Made by a program: the position numbers and the translations under genes
Part shown: positions 5,514 through 6,478 of the stretch, piece by piece
How the letters are laid out: the number at the start of each line of letters is the position of its first letter
Numbering within the stretch: position 1 is the first letter of the stretch
Notes under the pieces: model-generated
The model's database searches: none
The model's input: the letters and a program-made list of their open reading frames with translations, nothing else
Told to the model about the DNA's origin: nothing
Assembly: GCA_003565035.1 (NCBI GenBank)
Contig: PXDP01000413.1
Span: 1 to 6,478, forward strand
DNA: 6,478 nt
Origin: PVC group bacterium
Lineage (GTDB): Bacteria > Verrucomicrobiota > Kiritimatiellia > SS1-B-03-39 > UBA6053
Reading direction: 5' to 3'

Positions 5514-6041
5514 TTATTGTGGAGAGAGGACTTCACGGATGCGGATGTCATGCGGTTCCTGCGGAAGGGCGGGAAGGATCTGGCGGTCAAAGGCGATGCC
5601 GAGGGTGTGGGCATCGGTGCCCAGCAGCAGGCGGTCGTAGATGCCGCGTCCGCGGCCGAGTCGGAGTCCGTCCGGCGTGAAGGCGCGGCCGGGAACGAGG
5701 ATCACATCGAGGTCGGCGGCGGGAACGGGTTTTCCGATGATCGGAAGATGCACTCCGTGATTTTCCGATGATCGGAAACGGAGGTCGGTGACTTCGCGGA
5801 ACTGCCAGAGGCCGTTTTCTTCGACGGGGACGGCGAGGGGGAGCGTCAGGGTGTGATAGAAGGGCATCAGATCGGGTTCGTCGGGCAGGGGGATGAAGAT
5901 GCCGATGCGTTGGGCGGTCTGGATGGCGGGGTGTTCGGCGAGGCGGCGGCAGAGGGTGGCGGACTGGGCCCGGTGCTCTTCGGCGGGGAGTTCCGCGAGG
6001 CGGGCGCGGAGGTCGCGGCGGAGGGTCTGCTTGTCGGTCAT
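5514..6041 (-). CDS. ygfA: 5-formyltetrahydrofolate cyclo-ligase
   Basis: The enzyme converts 5-formyltetrahydrofolate to 5,10-methenyltetrahydrofolate using ATP, returning a storage or by-product folate to one-carbon metabolism in the cytoplasm. The 175-aa product has the N-terminal KxxLRxxxR pattern (K4, L7, R8, R12), the IPLPDEPD segment (50-57), and the diagnostic C-terminal block PGRAFTPDGLRLGRGRGIYDR (117-137, family form PGxAFDxxGxRLGxGxGYYDR). Length is at the short end of the family (about 180-200 aa). The middle motif, usually FGIxEP, reads HGVHLP (95-100), and a duplicated palindrome codes for the residues on each side of it. The ATG at 6041 overlaps the rarA stop as ATGA. No Shine-Dalgarno precedes it, so it is probably translated by reinitiation after rarA. 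The stop is TAA at 5514-5516. The porin region follows after 253 nt. Confidence 0.93.
   Translation of the reverse strand: MTDKQTLRRDLRARLAELPAEEHRAQSATLCRRLAEHPAIQTAQRIGIFIPLPDEPDLMPFYHTLTLPLAVPVEENGLWQFREVTDLRFRSSENHGVHLPIIGKPVPAADLDVILVPGRAFTPDGLRLGRGRGIYDRLLLGTDAHTLGIAFDRQILPALPQEPHDIRIREVLSPQ
5730..5746. repeat. Palindromic repeat, copy 1, inside ygfA
   Basis: The 17-nt TTTTCCGATGATCGGAA recurs exactly at 5761-5777. Its core TTCCGAT-G-ATCGGAA is a perfect 7-1-7 palindrome centred at 5739. On the ygfA strand this copy codes for LPIIGK (99-104). Confidence 0.85.
5761..5778. repeat. Palindromic repeat, copy 2, inside ygfA
   Basis: This is an exact copy of the 17-nt repeat at 5730-5746. 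One extra A makes the palindrome 8-1-8 (5762-5778, centre 5770). The centres are 31 bp apart, about three helical turns, and the flanks are not repeated. Because 31 is not a multiple of three, this copy is read in a different frame and codes for FRSSEN (89-94). Confidence 0.85.
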
Positions 6042-6478
6042 GAAGCGGGCGGGGGGCGTTTGGGGTGTTTGCGGAGGGAGTCCCAGAAGGCGAGGCGTTT
6101 GTCGAGGGTGGCTTCGTAGCCCTGCTGGGTGGGGGTGTAGTAGCGTTTGTCGGTGGGGGCGTATTCCTGGTCGGCAAAGTGGTGTTCGCAGTCGTGGGCG
6201 TACTGGTAGCCGGTGTGGCCGAGTTCTTTGGCGCCTTTGTAATGGGCATCGCGGAGATGGCGGGGCACGGGGAGAACTTTGCCGGAGCTGACGTCGCTCA
6301 TGGCTTCGCCGATGGCGAGGGTGGCGGCGTTGCTTTTGGGGGCGCAGGCGAGATAGGTGGTGGCCTGGGAGAGGGTGAGCTTGGCTTCGGGCATGCCGAT
6401 GAATTCGACGGCCTGCACGGCGGCGACGGCGATGGAGAGGCCGCGCGGGTCGGCGTTGCCGATGTCCTCGCTGGCGAG
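6038..6478 (-). CDS. rarA: Replication-associated recombination protein RarA (MgsA), C-terminal part (5' end outside window)
   Basis: RarA is a tetrameric AAA+ ATPase related to clamp-loader subunits. It acts at stalled replication forks and binds SSB. The 146 residues visible begin in the conserved ASEDIGNADPRGL stretch and continue through AVQAVEFIGMPEAKLTLSQA. They then show the typical tail with VPRHLRDAHYKGAKELGH, GYQYAHD and a KRYYTPTQQGYE segment. These match the helical C-terminal domain that forms the tetramer in this family. The Walker motifs lie beyond the right edge. The gene ends with a TGA that overlaps the ygfA ATG by 4 bp, so the two are probably co-transcribed and translationally coupled. 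A GTG at 6418 is an internal codon and not a start. Confidence 0.95.
   Translation of the reverse strand, partial: LASEDIGNADPRGLSIAVAAVQAVEFIGMPEAKLTLSQATTYLACAPKSNAATLAIGEAMSDVSSGKVLPVPRHLRDAHYKGAKELGHTGYQYAHDCEHHFADQEYAPTDKRYYTPTQQGYEATLDKRLAFWDSLRKHPKRPPPAS

Noticed and set aside
5587..6249. Minus-strand open frame of about 220 codons overlapping ygfA and rarA
   Set aside because: It is a Pro/Arg/Thr low-complexity shadow in another frame, and both overlapped genes have clear family motifs.

Overview
All the supported genes lie on the minus strand, so transcription runs from high to low coordinates. In that order they are: the 3' end of rarA, ygfA (5-formyltetrahydrofolate cyclo-ligase), an outer-membrane porin-like protein, proV, proW and proX (a glycine betaine/quaternary-amine ABC importer), a strong intrinsic terminator, tRNA-Pro(CGG) with its own promoter, and the 5' part of an aroF-type DAHP synthase that runs off the left edge. 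I see no insertion sequence, CRISPR array, integrase or rRNA. The long plus-strand open frames are GC-driven shadows of these genes.

The organism is a Gram-negative bacterium. It has a diderm porin ending in Phe, a lipoprotein-anchored binding protein, GC-rich DNA, good Shine-Dalgarno sites and a CCA-encoding tRNA gene. Several proteins match proteobacterial families only loosely, and a compatible-solute importer with a co-encoded porin suits a marine or saline habitat. A PVC-group lineage such as Kiritimatiellota/Verrucomicrobiota is my guess, but the window has no marker that proves it.

Region by region: (1) 5514-6478 holds rarA and ygfA, joined by an ATGA stop/start overlap. ygfA carries two copies of a 17-bp palindromic repeat whose centres are 31 bp apart. 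(2) 5261-5513 is the non-coding region ahead of the porin, with a GC-rich stem-loop and a 17-bp dyad but no convincing promoter. (3) 1017-5260 is a tight four-gene unit, porin-proV-proW-proX, with gaps of 13 nt, a 4-nt overlap and 14 nt, closed by the terminator at 963-990. The porin could let solute through the outer membrane. ProX would bind it in the periplasm, ProW carry it across the inner membrane, and ProV power transport and sense ionic strength through its CBS pair and acidic tail. (4) 1-921 holds tRNA-Pro(CGG) and the aroF-type gene for the first step of the shikimate pathway.

The observations most worth following are a perfect 12-bp-arm inverted repeat in the early proV coding region, the porin built into the betaine operon, and the duplicated palindrome inside ygfA. 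The window looks like ordinary core genome. I do not see a clearly new multi-gene system.
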